Shown in pieces: positions 29,033 to 38,115 of a stretch of DNA of 64,000 nt (its first letter is position 1; each line of letters opens with the position of its first letter). The notes beneath the pieces are model-generated. The model did no database searches and was not told the DNA's origin. It saw nothing but the letters and a program-made list of their open reading frames with translations. A program made the position numbers and the translations under genes. Source of the stretch: Gemmobacter aquarius (lineage in GTDB: Bacteria; Pseudomonadota; Alphaproteobacteria; Rhodobacterales; Rhodobacteraceae); assembly GCF_003060865.1 (NCBI RefSeq), contig NZ_CP028918.1, positions 1,848,001 to 1,912,000 of the forward strand. Reading direction: 5' to 3'.

Positions 29033-30084
29033 GCCTCCATCTCGGCGAGTTTTTCGGCTTGGTCGTGGGCGACGAGCGCGTTCACGATGGTGTCGATGTC
29101 GCCCTGCATGACGGCCGCGAGGGAATAGACGGTCAGGTTGATGCGGTGGTCCGTCAGGCGGCCTTGGGGGAAGTTGTAGGTGCGGATGCGTTCGGAGCGG
29201 TCGCCCGATCCCACCTGCGCCTTGCGGTCGGCGGCGCGGTCGTTGGCTTGGCGTTCGCGCTCGATCTCATACAAGCGGGCGCGCAGGACCTGCATGGCGA
29301 TGGCGCGATTCTGGTGTTGGGATTTTTCGGAACTGGTGACGATGATTCCGCTGGGCAAGTGGGTGATGCGGACGGCCGAGTCGGTGGTGTTGACGTGTTG
29401 GCCCCCTGCCCCGCTGGCGCGCATTGTGTCGATGCGGATATCGGTGGCGGGGATGTCGATGTCGACCTCCTCGGCTTCGGGCAGGACGGCGACGGTGGCG
29501 GCCGAGGTGTGGACGCGGCCCTGGGCTTCGGTTTCGGGCACGCGCTGGACGCGGTGGACGCCGGATTCGAATTTGAGCTTGGCGAAGACGCCTTCGCCCT
29601 GGACGTGGGCGGTGACTTCCTTGATGCCGCCAAGGTCGCTGAATTGCTGGTCGAGGATTTCGAAGCGCCAGCCCATGCGTTCAGCGTAGCGTTGGTACAT
29701 CCTGAGCAGGTCGGCGGCGAAAAGGGCGGCTTCGTCCCCGCCCGTTCCGGGGCGGATTTCGAGGATCGCGGGGCGGGCGTCGGCGGCGTCTTTGGGAAGC
29801 AGCGCAAGGCGCAGCGCGTGTTCGTAATCAGGGATCAGGGCGCGGAGGCGGGGGATTTCATCCTCGGCCAGGGCTTTCATCTCGGGGTCTGACAGCATGG
29901 CTTGGGCGTCGGACAGGTCGTCAAGCGCGCGGCGATAGGCGGCAATCTGGTCGGCCACGGGTTTCAGATTGCTGTATTCGCGGGATATTTCCGCAATTTC
30001 GGCGGGCGGCGCGCCTGCGTTGAGACGGGCTTCGAGGAATTCGAAGCGCTGGGTGATCTGGGCGAGTTTATCGAGTGGGACCAT
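29029..30084 (-). CDS. prfA: Peptide chain release factor 1
   Basis: Recognises UAA and UAG stop codons. About 351 residues, normal length. Domain order: N-terminal coiled coil, the anticodon-mimic region, and [16 protein letters not shown] with the GGQ peptidyl-transfer motif. ATG 30084 ([10 protein letters not shown]) has no clear purine-rich site; the upstream sequence CCAAACCCTCCCC is unusual for a start, but no other conserved start fits. Followed by prmC and DUF4167. Confidence 0.95.
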   Translation of the reverse strand: MVPLDKLAQITQRFEFLEARLNAGAPPAEIAEISREYSNLKPVADQIAAYRRALDDLSDAQAMLSDPEMKALAEDEIPRLRALIPDYEHALRLALLPKDAADARPAILEIRPGTGGDEAALFAADLLRMYQRYAERMGWRFEILDQQFSDLGGIKEVTAHVQGEGVFAKLKFESGVHRVQRVPETEAQGRVHTSAATVAVLPEAEEVDIDIPATDIRIDTMRASGAGGQHVNTTDSAVRITHLPSGIIVTSSEKSQHQNRAIAMQVLRARLYEIERERQANDRAADRKAQVGSGDRSERIRTYNFPQGRLTDHRINLTVYSLAAVMQGDIDTIVNALVAHDQAEKLAEMEA

Positions 30085-30134
30085 GGGGAGGGTTTGGCGT
30101 GGGAACGGGTGGCGGTCAAGGGGCAGCCGCACAG

Positions 30135-30167
30135 CGGGGGCCAGCCCCCGCACCCCCGGAGTATTTG
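30135..30167. repeat. GC hairpin with GTATTTGACC block
   Basis: CGGGGGC-CA-GCCCCCG followed by CACCCCCGGAGTATTTGACC and then AAGGATGAAG, upstream of prfA. The GAGTATTTGACCAAGG part matches the arm of the long inverted repeat at 51874-51927. Confidence 0.7.
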
Positions 30168-30183
30168 ACCAAGGATGAAGGTG

Positions 30184-30657
30184 TTAACGAAGGGTTAACT
30201 GCGCCGTCCAATCCGTCAGGCGGGCGGCGTTTACCCCCATGTCGCTGCGCCCGAAGCGGAGGCGGGCGTAGAGGTCAAGGCGGGTGCCTTGCGGCGTCGA
30301 AGTGGCCTGCGCGGTTGTGTAGTCGGGAAAGCCCCAGAGCGCCGAGCGGGTGACCCAGGTTATGCGGCCCGAGGCGGGGTCGCCTGCCAGCCGCATGGTG
30401 CGGGGGGGGGCCAGAGCGATGGCGTCGAGGCGTTGCAAGAGCGTTTCGGGCGGCATGTCATAAAGGCAGGCGAAGCGGGCAGAGCCTTCGGCAGCGGCGA
30501 CCGCGCAATCGGCCGCGCGGTCGGTCAGGAGGTCTGTGTTCCAGCGCCCCGGATCAGAAGGTGCGAGACGCACGTAGGCCGCGAAGGCTGCGGTTGCGAC
30601 AACGGCGAGAAGGGCCAGAAACATGGGGATCATTATAGCACCTGCGTTGCGGGCCAT
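30184..30657 (-). CDS. DUF1499 family protein
   Basis: 157 residues: one N-terminal membrane helix (about residues 8-28, PMFLALLAVVATAAFAAYV) and a DUF1499 domain (MPPETLLQRLDAIAL to the end, with WGFPDYTTAQ). Probably membrane-anchored with the domain in the periplasm. Function unknown. The gene contains a run of nine G on the plus strand (30412-30420) and is still in frame. Two bases after the agmatinase stop on the same strand, so likely cotranscribed with it. Confidence 0.85.
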   Translation of the reverse strand: MARNAGAIMIPMFLALLAVVATAAFAAYVRLAPSDPGRWNTDLLTDRAADCAVAAAEGSARFACLYDMPPETLLQRLDAIALAPPRTMRLAGDPASGRITWVTRSALWGFPDYTTAQATSTPQGTRLDLYARLRFGRSDMGVNAARLTDWTAQLTLR

Positions 30658-30659
30658 GA

Positions 30660-31625
30660 TTAACGCTGCGTCCGCGCCCAGTGGTAGAGGCAGACCAGCT
30701 CGTATGCCACATGGGCGCCCGCGATGGCGGTGGCGCCTGTCGTGTCATAGGGGGGTGACACCTCGACCACGTCGCCGCCGACGAGGTTGATGCCCGCAAG
30801 GTCGCGCAAGCAGGCCGCCGCCTGCCACGAGTGCAGGCCGCCCCAGACCGGCGTGCCTGTTCCCGGCGCAAAGGCGGGATCGAGCGCATCAATGTCGAAG
30901 GTAAGGTAAGTTGCTGAAGTGCCGACGATATCCTTGGCGCGGGCGACGGTTTGGGCGACGCCTTGTTCATGCACATCACGCGCTGTGATGACATTGAAGC
31001 CGAGGTAATCTTCGGTCGTGGTGCGGATGCCGATCTGCACGGAACGGGCCGGATCGACGAGGCCGAGTTTGACCGCCTTGTAAAGGAAGGTGCCGTGGTC
31101 GATGCGGGTCATGTCGTCATCGGGCCAGAGGTCGGAATGGGCGTCGAAATGGATCACCGACAGGGGGCCGAATTTGGCGGCATAGGCGCGCAGGATGGGA
31201 AGCGTTATGAAATGGTCGCCGCCGAGGGTGACGGTGCCTGCGCCTGCGGCAAGGATGCCTGCGATGTGGTCGGTAAGCGTTTGCGGAAAGCTCGCCGTGT
31301 GGGCGTAGTCGAAGGCGAGGTCGCCGTAGTCGACAATGTTGAGCTCTTCCAAGGGGTTGGTGGGCCAGCCATGCGGCGGGTCGTAGGGTTGCAGGGTCGA
31401 GGCCTCGCGGATCGCACGCGGGCCGAAGCGGGTGCCGGGGCGGTGGGTGACGGCCTGATCGAAGGGCACGCCGGTTATGGCGAGATCGACGCCGGCGAGG
31501 TCTTTGGTGTAGGTCCGGCGCAGGAAACTGGTGGCGCCGCCAAAGGCGTTTTCAAACGCATAGCCGCGCTGGCTGGCGCGTGTGAATGCGGTATCGACTT
31601 CGGATTTCGCGTCTTCGAGGGCCAT
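30660..31625 (-). CDS. speB: Agmatinase (arginase/ureohydrolase family)
   Basis: Hydrolyses agmatine to putrescine and urea. 321 residues with the binuclear Mn motifs GGDHFITLP, HFDAHSD and FDIDALDP. Substrate assignment rests on family resemblance (RRTYTKDLAGVDLAITGVPFD start is agmatinase-like); guanidinobutyrase or a related guanidino-acid ureohydrolase remains possible. Upstream lies a 351-base gap that should hold its promoter. Confidence 0.88.
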   Translation of the reverse strand: MALEDAKSEVDTAFTRASQRGYAFENAFGGATSFLRRTYTKDLAGVDLAITGVPFDQAVTHRPGTRFGPRAIREASTLQPYDPPHGWPTNPLEELNIVDYGDLAFDYAHTASFPQTLTDHIAGILAAGAGTVTLGGDHFITLPILRAYAAKFGPLSVIHFDAHSDLWPDDDMTRIDHGTFLYKAVKLGLVDPARSVQIGIRTTTEDYLGFNVITARDVHEQGVAQTVARAKDIVGTSATYLTFDIDALDPAFAPGTGTPVWGGLHSWQAAACLRDLAGINLVGGDVVEVSPPYDTTGATAIAGAHVAYELVCLYHWARTQR

Positions 31626-31976
31626 TGGGGGAATCCGTCACAGGCAGCAGCGTCGCTCGGGCGGCCGAGACGCTGCGGATCGGCTTGCTGTCAGGGAACA
31701 GGAGGCGGGGCGGGGTGTCAAGCGGATCGGGGCGGGAATTAACCATAATTTGGCGCGGCGAATCATGCACAGGGGATGCAGACAAATGCACCAAATTCGT
31801 GAAGATCGGTTAAGGAATTAAGGAAGGGTGAAGCGGGTTGTCGGCCTTTGCCTGACGCTTTGACCCCCCTTGACCCTCTCAATCGAAGGGGGCGTTTGCA
31901 TGGAGTCGCGTATGGCCCCCTGTTGGGGACGGCGTTGGGCGCTCTGGATTCGGCGCGGCCTTACCGGTGGTGAACG
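31626..31976. other. Intergenic region upstream of speB
   Basis: 351 bases without a supported gene, AT-richer than its surroundings around 31740-31860. It contains TTAACCAT (31739-31746) and TTAA-GGAA-TTAA (31810-31821). The speB promoter, on the minus strand, is expected here, but I cannot place -10 and -35 with confidence. The small open frames show no family signature. Confidence 0.5.
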
Positions 31977-32471
31977 TCAGGGACGGGGCGAAGGGATACG
32001 ATAGACGACCGATGCGAACTTTGGCGTGGCTTCGCGGGCGATGACGGTGCCGCAAAGGCTTTCGGCGATCCGGCGACTTGCGGCATTGGCCTCTGCGACG
32101 GGATAGCGGAACGCCTGCGGGCTGAACACCGTCGCGGCCCATGTCGCCACTGCCCGCACGGCTTCCCGTCCGTAGCCCTTCCCCTGTTCGGTTTCGCTGA
32201 TCCAGATGCCAAGTTCAGGTTCGGGGGACAGCGTTGCGTGGACGCCCGACAGGCCGATGAAAAGGCCCGTTCCGCCATGGCGGATCACGAAAACCAGATC
32301 GGTCCGATCCGCGATGGTAACGAGCCACCGGCGCCAGACGGTTTCGAAGGCAGCGTGGGAGGGGGGCGGGTCGAAGGCCAGAAAACGCGTGAGCGACGGG
32401 GTGATTGCGTCAAAGGCCGCGTCCGCGTCGGCGGGCGTGAACGGGCGCAGGGTCAGGCGTTCGGTCCGGAT
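31977..32471 (-). CDS. GNAT family N-acetyltransferase, 5' end undetermined
   Basis: The reading frame encodes a complete RimJ/RimL-type GNAT domain: IRTERLTLRPFTPADADAAF begins at 32471, LGIWISETEQGKGYGREAV is the acetyl-CoA loop, and it ends at PSPRP. The first ATG, GTG or TTG in frame is only at 32288, which would remove the first 61 conserved residues. Upstream the frame stays open past 32600 with no usable start codon. Either a rare start codon is used or a small indel separates the true start. Convergent with nothing; 174 bases after the M20 gene on the same strand. Substrate unknown. Confidence 0.72.
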   Translation of the reverse strand: MRTERLTLRPFTPADADAAFDAITPSLTRFLAFDPPPSHAAFETVWRRWLVTIADRTDLVFVIRHGGTGLFIGLSGVHATLSPEPELGIWISETEQGKGYGREAVRAVATWAATVFSPQAFRYPVAEANAASRRIAESLCGTVIAREATPKFASVVYRIPSPRP

Positions 32472-32610
32472 GGCACTGATCGGCGGTGGATCGGAAGCGA
32501 CAGATGGAGGTTGCGGTATGGATATCGGATCGGATCGCAGCTTACGTGACCGTATCCCGTCTTGGCCAGAGGCGTCGAGAGGCCGGGTGCACCGCTGGAA
32601 GAAAGATGCG

Positions 32611-32632
32611 CCCTCCCCTGAGAGGGGGAGGG
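32611..32632. repeat. CCCTCCCC palindrome
   Basis: CCCTCCCC-TGAGAG-GGGGAGGG followed by TCGGGGTGGGGGGTC, immediately past the M20 stop. This type of palindrome plus G-rich flank is common as a dispersed intergenic repeat in proteobacteria and may also end transcription. Confidence 0.6.
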
Positions 32633-32645
32633 TCGGGGTGGGGGG

Positions 32646-33809
32646 TCAGGCGAGCGGCTGGGCGCGTTCGACGAGGCGGGCGAAGAAGGATGCGCCGATG
32701 GGCGCGGCCTCGTCGTTGAAATCATAAGCGGGATGGTGCAGACCCGCGCCGGGGCCGGTGCCGAGGAAGAGATAGGCGCCGGGGCGGGCTTCGAGCATGT
32801 AGGAAAAATCTTCCGACCCCATTTCACGGGCGGAATTGCCGTCTACGGCGTCGGCGCCAGCAACCTCGGCCGCGACATCGGCGGCGAAGGTGGTTTCGGC
32901 TTCATGGTTGATGGTTGCGGGATAGCCCCAGTCGTAATGCACATCGGCCTTGACGTTATAGGCGAGCGCGTGGCCTTCGACGATTTCGTGGAAGCGGCGC
33001 TTCAGAAGCGCGCGGACCTCGGGGGCGAAGGCGCGGATGGTGGCCTGAAACATCGCGGTTTCGGGGATGATGTTCGACGCCGTACCGGTGTGGATTTGCG
33101 TCACGGAAATGATCGCCTCGTCCAGTGCATAGACGTTGCGGGGGATGATCGTCTGGATCGCACTTACCATGCCGACGACGGCGACCACGGGGTCGATGCA
33201 GTCATGCGGGGTGGCGCCGTGGCCGCCCTTGCCGGTCAGGGTGACGGTGGCGGTATCGACCGAGGCCATGATCGGCCCCGGTGTGGTGCGGAAATGGCCG
33301 AAGGGCACGTTGGGGGCGTTGTGGATGCCGTAGACCTGCGAAACGCCGAAACGGTCCATCGCGCCCTCGTCCACCATGACCTGACCGCCGCCGCCGTCTT
33401 CTTCCGCAGGTTGGAACATCAGGGCGACGCGGCCGGTGAAGCGGCGGGTTTCGCACAGGTATTTGGCGGCGCCGAGCAGCATGGTCACGTGGCCGTCATG
33501 GCCACAGGCGTGCATCTTGCCGGGGATGGCCGAGGCGTAGGGGGCGCCGGTGATTTCGGCGATGGGGAGTGCGTCCATATCGGCGCGCAGGCCGATGGTG
33601 GCCCCCTGCCCCTGCCCGTTGATGATGGCGACGAGACCGGTCTTGGCGATGCCTTCGTGGATTTCATCCACCCCCATCTCGCGCAGGCGGTCGGCGATGA
33701 AGGCGGCCGTATTGTAGCAATCGAAGCCGAGTTCGGGGTTTTGGTGCAGGTGGCGGCGCCAGCCCTTCATTTCGTCTGCATAGGCTGCGATACGGTTGAG
33801 GACGGGCAT
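32646..33809 (-). CDS. M20 family amidohydrolase (aminoacylase / hippurate hydrolase type)
   Basis: Metal-dependent hydrolase of N-acyl amino acids, about 387 residues. Motifs: WRRHLHQNPELGFD, metal ligands in HACGHDGHVTMLLGAA, catalytic Glu in FQPAEEDGGGG, and GIHNAPNVPFGHF. ATG 33809 (MPVLNRIAAY) has GGAAG six bases upstream. The exact acyl-amino-acid substrate cannot be read from sequence. Divergent from mazG. Confidence 0.93.
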   Translation of the reverse strand: MPVLNRIAAYADEMKGWRRHLHQNPELGFDCYNTAAFIADRLREMGVDEIHEGIAKTGLVAIINGQGQGATIGLRADMDALPIAEITGAPYASAIPGKMHACGHDGHVTMLLGAAKYLCETRRFTGRVALMFQPAEEDGGGGQVMVDEGAMDRFGVSQVYGIHNAPNVPFGHFRTTPGPIMASVDTATVTLTGKGGHGATPHDCIDPVVAVVGMVSAIQTIIPRNVYALDEAIISVTQIHTGTASNIIPETAMFQATIRAFAPEVRALLKRRFHEIVEGHALAYNVKADVHYDWGYPATINHEAETTFAADVAAEVAGADAVDGNSAREMGSEDFSYMLEARPGAYLFLGTGPGAGLHHPAYDFNDEAAPIGASFFARLVERAQPLA

Positions 33810-33883
33810 GGCGGGCTTCCTTTGGGCGCGTGTCAGTTCGGTATTCTGGCGTTTGATCAAATCTGAAAAGCACGGAGGCTGCA

Positions 33884-34774
33884 ATGGCTGCACCCGACAT
33901 TGACCGGACCATGAGCGACGATCTGGTGCGCGACACCGGAGGTGGGCCCGAACGGCAGATACTGCGGCTGGTCGAGATCATGCGGCGGCTGCGCGATCCG
34001 GTGGGCGGCTGCCCGTGGGATCTGGAGCAGGATTTCGGCACCATCGCGCCCTATACGCTGGAAGAGGCGCATGAGGTGGCCGATGTGATCGCACGCGAGG
34101 CTTGGGACGAATTGCCGGGCGAGTTGGGCGATTTGCTGTTTCAGGTGGTCTACCATGCCCAGATGGCCGAGGAGGCCGGGCTGTTCGGGTTTGACGCGGT
34201 GGTGCGGGCGATTTCCGACAAGATGCTGTCGCGACATCCGCATGTGTTCGGTGACGAGAGCCGCGACAAGTCGTCGGCGCAGCAGACCGCGGATTGGGAG
34301 CGGATCAAGGCCGCCGAGCGCGGGGCGGCCAAAGAAGGTGGGGCGGGCGTGCTCGACGGGGTGGCGCTTGGGCTGCCTGCGCTGGTGCGGGCGGTAAAGT
34401 TGCAAAAGCGGGCGGCGCGGGTGGGGTTCGACTGGCCGTCGACGGAACAAGTGGTGGCCAAGATCGCGGAAGAGGCGGCCGAATTGGTCGAGGCGCGCGA
34501 GGTGTTGACCAAGACCGAGGTCGAAGAGGAGTTCGGCGATCTGCTCTTCGTCATGGCGAACCTTGCGCGGCATCTGGAGGTGGACCCCGAGGCTGCGTTG
34601 CGCGGCGCAAATGCCAAGTTTACGCGAAGATTCGGGCGGATCGAGGAATGGTTGGCGCAAGCGGGCAAGCGCCCCGCAGACAGTGATCTGGCCGAGATGG
34701 ACGCGCTGTGGAACCGGGCGAAGGCCGAAGAGAAGGCGGCGAAGGCGGCAGTTTCGCGAAAGCGTGATACCTGA
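33884..34774 (+). CDS. mazG: Nucleoside triphosphate pyrophosphohydrolase MazG
   Basis: House-cleaning enzyme hydrolysing NTPs and dNTPs to monophosphates. 296 residues with two MazG domains; Mg-binding EExx(E) motifs in TLEEAHEVADVI and EEAAELVEAREV. GGAGG stands five bases before ATG 33884. The N-terminus is about 12 residues longer than common (AAPDIDRTMSDDLV); ATG 33914 is an alternative start. Confidence 0.94.
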   Translation: MAAPDIDRTMSDDLVRDTGGGPERQILRLVEIMRRLRDPVGGCPWDLEQDFGTIAPYTLEEAHEVADVIAREAWDELPGELGDLLFQVVYHAQMAEEAGLFGFDAVVRAISDKMLSRHPHVFGDESRDKSSAQQTADWERIKAAERGAAKEGGAGVLDGVALGLPALVRAVKLQKRAARVGFDWPSTEQVVAKIAEEAAELVEAREVLTKTEVEEEFGDLLFVMANLARHLEVDPEAALRGANAKFTRRFGRIEEWLAQAGKRPADSDLAEMDALWNRAKAEEKAAKAAVSRKRDT

Positions 34775-34790
34775 TTTTTTCACTCAGGTA

Positions 34791-34819
34791 TTGACCCAAG
34801 TAAAATAGTCGGGTTTATG
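34791..34819 (+). promoter_or_regulatory. Possible promoter of the iron-binding protein gene
   Basis: TTGACC (34791-34796), 17-base spacer, TTTATG (34814-34819), 35 bases before the start codon. Just upstream, TGA-N9-TCA (34772-34786) fits the loose RirA iron box but overlaps the mazG stop. Confidence 0.4.
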
Positions 34820-34853
34820 GGGCGCATCGGTTTTCGCTATTCAGGAGCGCCAC

Positions 34854-35861
34854 ATGCGCCTTTCCCTCTCGCTTCTCGCCCTTGGCCTGACCTCGGTCGC
34901 CCTGCCTGCTTTGGCCGAGGAAGTGAACATCTATTCGCACCGCCAGCCCGAGCTGATCCAGCCTTTGCTGGATGCATTCACCGCCGAGACGGGGATCACG
35001 ACCAATGTGGCCTTTGTCGACAAGGGCATGGCCGAGCGGCTGGTTGCGGAAGGCGCGCGGTCGCCGGCTGACCTGATCCTGACGGTGGATATCGCGCGGC
35101 TGAAACAGATCGTCGATGCGGGGGTGACGCAGGCGGTGGTCGATCCGGTGCTGGAAGCCAACATTCCCGCCACCTTGCGCGATACCGACAACCACTGGTT
35201 CGGGCTGACCACGCGGGCGCGGATCGTCTATGCCAGCAAAGACCGTGTGCAGGCAGGCGAAGTGACGACCTATGAGGATCTTGCCGATCCCAAGTGGAAG
35301 GGGCGCATCTGCATCCGGTCGGGGACCAACGATTACAACATCGCGCTTCTGGGGGCGATGATCGTTCACCACGGTGAGGATTACGCCAAAACCTGGGCCG
35401 AAGCGATCAAGGCCAATCTGGCGAAGAAGCCGAATGGCGGCGACCGCGACCAGATCAAGGCGATCGCGGCGGGCGAATGCGATATCGCGCTGGGCAACAC
35501 CTATTACATGGGCCAGATGCTGAGCGACCCCGAAACCAAGCCCACCGCCGAGATGGTACGGATCGACTTTCCGGTGTTTCAGGATGGCGGGTCGCACCTG
35601 AACATCTCGGGCGTTGCGATGACCAAGGCGGCGCCTAACAAGGAGGCGGCGCTCAAGCTGATGGAATGGCTGGCCTCGGACGAAGCGCAGCGCATCTATG
35701 CCGAGAAAAACCACGAATTCCCGGTCAAGGACGGGGTGGCGCGGTCGGCGCTGGTGCAGGGCTGGGGCGACTTCACGCCCGACACGGTTTCGCTGAGCGA
35801 TGTGGCGGCGGCACGGCCTGCGGCGCTGAAAATCATGGAAGAAATCGATTTTGATAATTGA
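34854..35861 (+). CDS. Periplasmic Fe(III) ABC transporter substrate-binding protein (FutA/FbpA type)
   Basis: 335 residues with a signal peptide (cleavage after LPALA, residue 21). Mature part EEVNIYSHRQPELIQPLLDAF is typical of FutA/IdiA ferric-binding proteins; tyrosines in NTYYMGQML match the iron-coordinating Tyr pair. Captures ferric iron in the periplasm for an FbpBC-type importer. No permease or ATPase gene is adjacent, so its transporter is elsewhere. A T-tailed hairpin follows. Confidence 0.9.
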   Translation: MRLSLSLLALGLTSVALPALAEEVNIYSHRQPELIQPLLDAFTAETGITTNVAFVDKGMAERLVAEGARSPADLILTVDIARLKQIVDAGVTQAVVDPVLEANIPATLRDTDNHWFGLTTRARIVYASKDRVQAGEVTTYEDLADPKWKGRICIRSGTNDYNIALLGAMIVHHGEDYAKTWAEAIKANLAKKPNGGDRDQIKAIAAGECDIALGNTYYMGQMLSDPETKPTAEMVRIDFPVFQDGGSHLNISGVAMTKAAPNKEAALKLMEWLASDEAQRIYAEKNHEFPVKDGVARSALVQGWGDFTPDTVSLSDVAAARPAALKIMEEIDFDN

Positions 35862-35885
35862 CCTGACCGGTCAAGACTGCGGATC

Positions 35886-35907
35886 AGGGGGCTTTGTGCC
35901 CCTTTTT
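35886..35907 (+). terminator. Terminator after the iron-binding protein gene
   Basis: AGGGGGC-TTTGT-GCCCCT followed by TTTT, 25 bases past the stop codon: a classic intrinsic terminator. Confidence 0.75.
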
Positions 35908-35949
35908 CGTCTCGCGACAGTTTTCAATCGTAAATGGCAGTAAATATTT

Positions 35950-35965
35950 TTGTCCGTCTGGACAA
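35950..35965. promoter_or_regulatory. Perfect palindrome upstream of the nucleoside hydrolase
   Basis: TTGTCC-GTCT-GGACAA, 16 bp with perfect 6-bp arms, 49 bases before the start codon in an AT-rich stretch. A candidate operator for an unknown regulator. Confidence 0.5.
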
Positions 35966-36013
35966 TTTCCGAGCCTTCCGATTTGCTCCGCCCGACCACA
36001 ATCCGAGGATCAA

Positions 36014-36961
36014 ATGACCCACAGCCCGCGCAAGATCATCATCGATACCGATCCGGGACAGGATGATGCCGTGGCGATCTTGCTGGCGCTGGCCAGCCCC
36101 AAGGATGTGGAGGTTCTGGGGATTACGGCCGTTGCGGGCAACGTGCCCCTGCCGCTGACGCAGAAGAACGCGCGCATCATCTGCGAGCTTGCAGGCAAGC
36201 CCGAAACCCGCGTCTTTGCGGGCTGCGATGCGCCTTTGAAGCGCAAGCTGGTGACGGCCGAACACGTGCATGGCAAGACCGGACTCGACGGGCCGCAGAT
36301 GGCCGATCCGGTGATGCCGCTGCAGGACCAGCACGCGGTCGATTTCATCGTGCAGACCCTGCGGAGCGAGCCTGCGGGGAGCGTAACGCTTTGCCCGCTT
36401 GGGCCTTTGACGAATATCGCGAAAGCCTTTCAGCAAGCACCCGACATCGTATCGCGCGTGCAGCAGATCGTGCTGATGGGCGGAGCCTATTTCGAGGTGG
36501 GAAACATCACTCCGGCTGCGGAATTCAACATTTACGTCGATCCGGAAGCGGCGGAAATCGTGTTCAAATCCGGCGTGCCGCTGGTCGTGATGCCGCTTGA
36601 CGTCACGCATAAGGCCCTGACCAACCGCGCGCGGGTCGAGGCGTTTCGCGCCATCGGCAACGAGGCCGGGCGGATGGTGGCGGAATGGACCGATTTCTTC
36701 GAGCGGTTCGACATGCAGAAATACGGGTCCGAAGGGGCGCCGCTGCATGATCCTTGCGTGATCGCCTATCTGATCCGGCCCGAATTGTTCACGGGGCGGC
36801 ATATCAACGTGGAAATCGAGACGCAGTCGGAGCTGACGCTGGGGATGACCGTGGCCGATTGGTGGGGGGTGACGAAACGCCCTGCCAATGCGCTGTTCAT
36901 TGGCGGGATCGATGCGGCGGGGTTCTATGCGCTTTTGACCGAGCGGCTGGCCCGGCTTTAG
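36014..36961 (+). CDS. Nucleoside hydrolase (IunH family)
   Basis: Cleaves nucleosides to base and ribose. About 315 residues. The Ca-binding signature IIIDTDPGQDDAVAILLAL is at the N-terminus, with GGAYFEVGNITPAAEFNIYVDPEAA and a late HDPCVIAYL. Most like inosine-uridine preferring enzymes; specificity unproven. ATG 36014 follows GAGG. No signal peptide. Convergent with the histidine kinase gene, overlapping it by four bases at the stop codons. Confidence 0.92.
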   Translation: MTHSPRKIIIDTDPGQDDAVAILLALASPKDVEVLGITAVAGNVPLPLTQKNARIICELAGKPETRVFAGCDAPLKRKLVTAEHVHGKTGLDGPQMADPVMPLQDQHAVDFIVQTLRSEPAGSVTLCPLGPLTNIAKAFQQAPDIVSRVQQIVLMGGAYFEVGNITPAAEFNIYVDPEAAEIVFKSGVPLVVMPLDVTHKALTNRARVEAFRAIGNEAGRMVAEWTDFFERFDMQKYGSEGAPLHDPCVIAYLIRPELFTGRHINVEIETQSELTLGMTVADWWGVTKRPANALFIGGIDAAGFYALLTERLARL

Positions 36962-37980
36962 CTTTCGGGCAGCACCACGGTAAAGACGGAACCCTGCCCT
37001 TTCTCGCTTTCGATCCGCATCCGGCCGCGATGGCGGTTGACGATGTGCTTGACGATGGCAAGGCCAAGGCCGGTGCCGCCTTTTTCGCGCGAGCGGTGAC
37101 CGTCGACACGGTAGAAACGTTCGGTCAGGCGCGGGATGTGCTGGGGGTCTATGCCCTCGCCCGTGTCGATCACGTCGACACGGATGCCCGGACCGCGTGG
37201 CAAGGCTTCGCGCGACAGGCGGATCGTGACGCTGCCCCCCGCCCCGCCGTATTTCACCGCGTTCTCGATCAGATTGGTCAGCACCTGCGTGATCTGGTCG
37301 GCATCGGCGGGAACGGGAAGCGGGCCGTCGATTCCGGTGGTTTCGATGGTGACACCCTGCGTCTGGGCAAGCGGGCGCAGCGTGGCTATGGCCGATGAGA
37401 TAAGGCTGGCAAGATCGACGCGGTCGGTGGGGCGGACGCGTTCTTGCGATTCGACGCGGGACAGGTGGAGCAGGTCGCGGATGAGACGGTTCATCCGCTC
37501 GGCCTCGCGCTCCATGATCGCGAGGAAGCGGTCGCGGGCGGGGGCGTCGTCGCGGGCCGCGCCGCGCAGGGTTTCGATGAAGCCGAGAAGTGCTGTCAGC
37601 GGGGTGCGGAGTTCGTGGCTGACATTGGCCACGAAATCGCGGCGCATCTGGCCCATCTGTTCGGCTTCGGTGACATCGACGAAGGTGAGGGCGGCGCCAA
37701 GCCCGCCAAGCGGCGCGACCGAGACGCGGTAGGCCGCGTCTTGCGACGGGCCGGGGATGACGTGGCGCGCCTCGGCCCCGCGGCCTTCGGTCAGGGCGGC
37801 GGCGATGGCAGTTTGCAACGCAGGCTGGCGCAGGGTGAGCAGGTGGTGTCGCCCCTCGATCCCCGCGCCGAACAGGGCTGTGGCGGCGGGGTTGGCCGCC
37901 GCAATGCGTTCATCGGGGCCGATCACGATCATCGGCAGGGGTACGGCATCGGCCATGGCCCGCATCACACTGGTCTGCAT
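36958..37980 (-). CDS. Soluble PAS-containing sensor histidine kinase, PhoR-like
   Basis: 340 residues. It starts directly with a PAS domain (residues 1-100, PLPMIVIGPDERIAAANPAATALFG) and has no membrane segment. HisKA with FVANVSHELRTPLTALLGF, then the ATPase domain with LIENAVKYGG, DTGEGIDP and GGTGLGLAIVKHIVNRH. The catalytic part is closest to PhoR of the phosphate regulon. No response regulator, pst or phoU gene is adjacent in this window, so the partner is unproven. ATG 37980 follows GGAAAGGG. A divergent small gene starts 135 bases away. Confidence 0.88.
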   Translation of the reverse strand: MQTSVMRAMADAVPLPMIVIGPDERIAAANPAATALFGAGIEGRHHLLTLRQPALQTAIAAALTEGRGAEARHVIPGPSQDAAYRVSVAPLGGLGAALTFVDVTEAEQMGQMRRDFVANVSHELRTPLTALLGFIETLRGAARDDAPARDRFLAIMEREAERMNRLIRDLLHLSRVESQERVRPTDRVDLASLISSAIATLRPLAQTQGVTIETTGIDGPLPVPADADQITQVLTNLIENAVKYGGAGGSVTIRLSREALPRGPGIRVDVIDTGEGIDPQHIPRLTERFYRVDGHRSREKGGTGLGLAIVKHIVNRHRGRMRIESEKGQGSVFTVVLPES

Positions 37981-38050
37981 CGCGCCCTTTCCATCGGTTT
38001 GTCCCCTACCTTTACCATGCCCAGTCGCAGGGACCAGTGCGGGCTTGGCT

Positions 38051-38080
38051 TTGACAAGGTGATACGATACCGAACTTAAA
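38051..38080 (+). promoter_or_regulatory. Possible sigma-70 promoter of the small gene at 38116
   Basis: TTGACA (38051-38056) and CTTAAA (38075-38080) with an 18-base spacer, 35 bases before the start codon. Confidence 0.45.
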
Positions 38081-38115
38081 GTGTTTTGCGGCAGAGCCTT
38101 GGTAGGACGAGTGGA

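Noticed and set aside
31739..31821. TTAACCAT and TTAA-GGAA-TTAA as possible CtrA sites
   Set aside because: The spacing is not the TTAA-N7-TTAA consensus and no cell-cycle gene is adjacent; kept only as a note on the gap.
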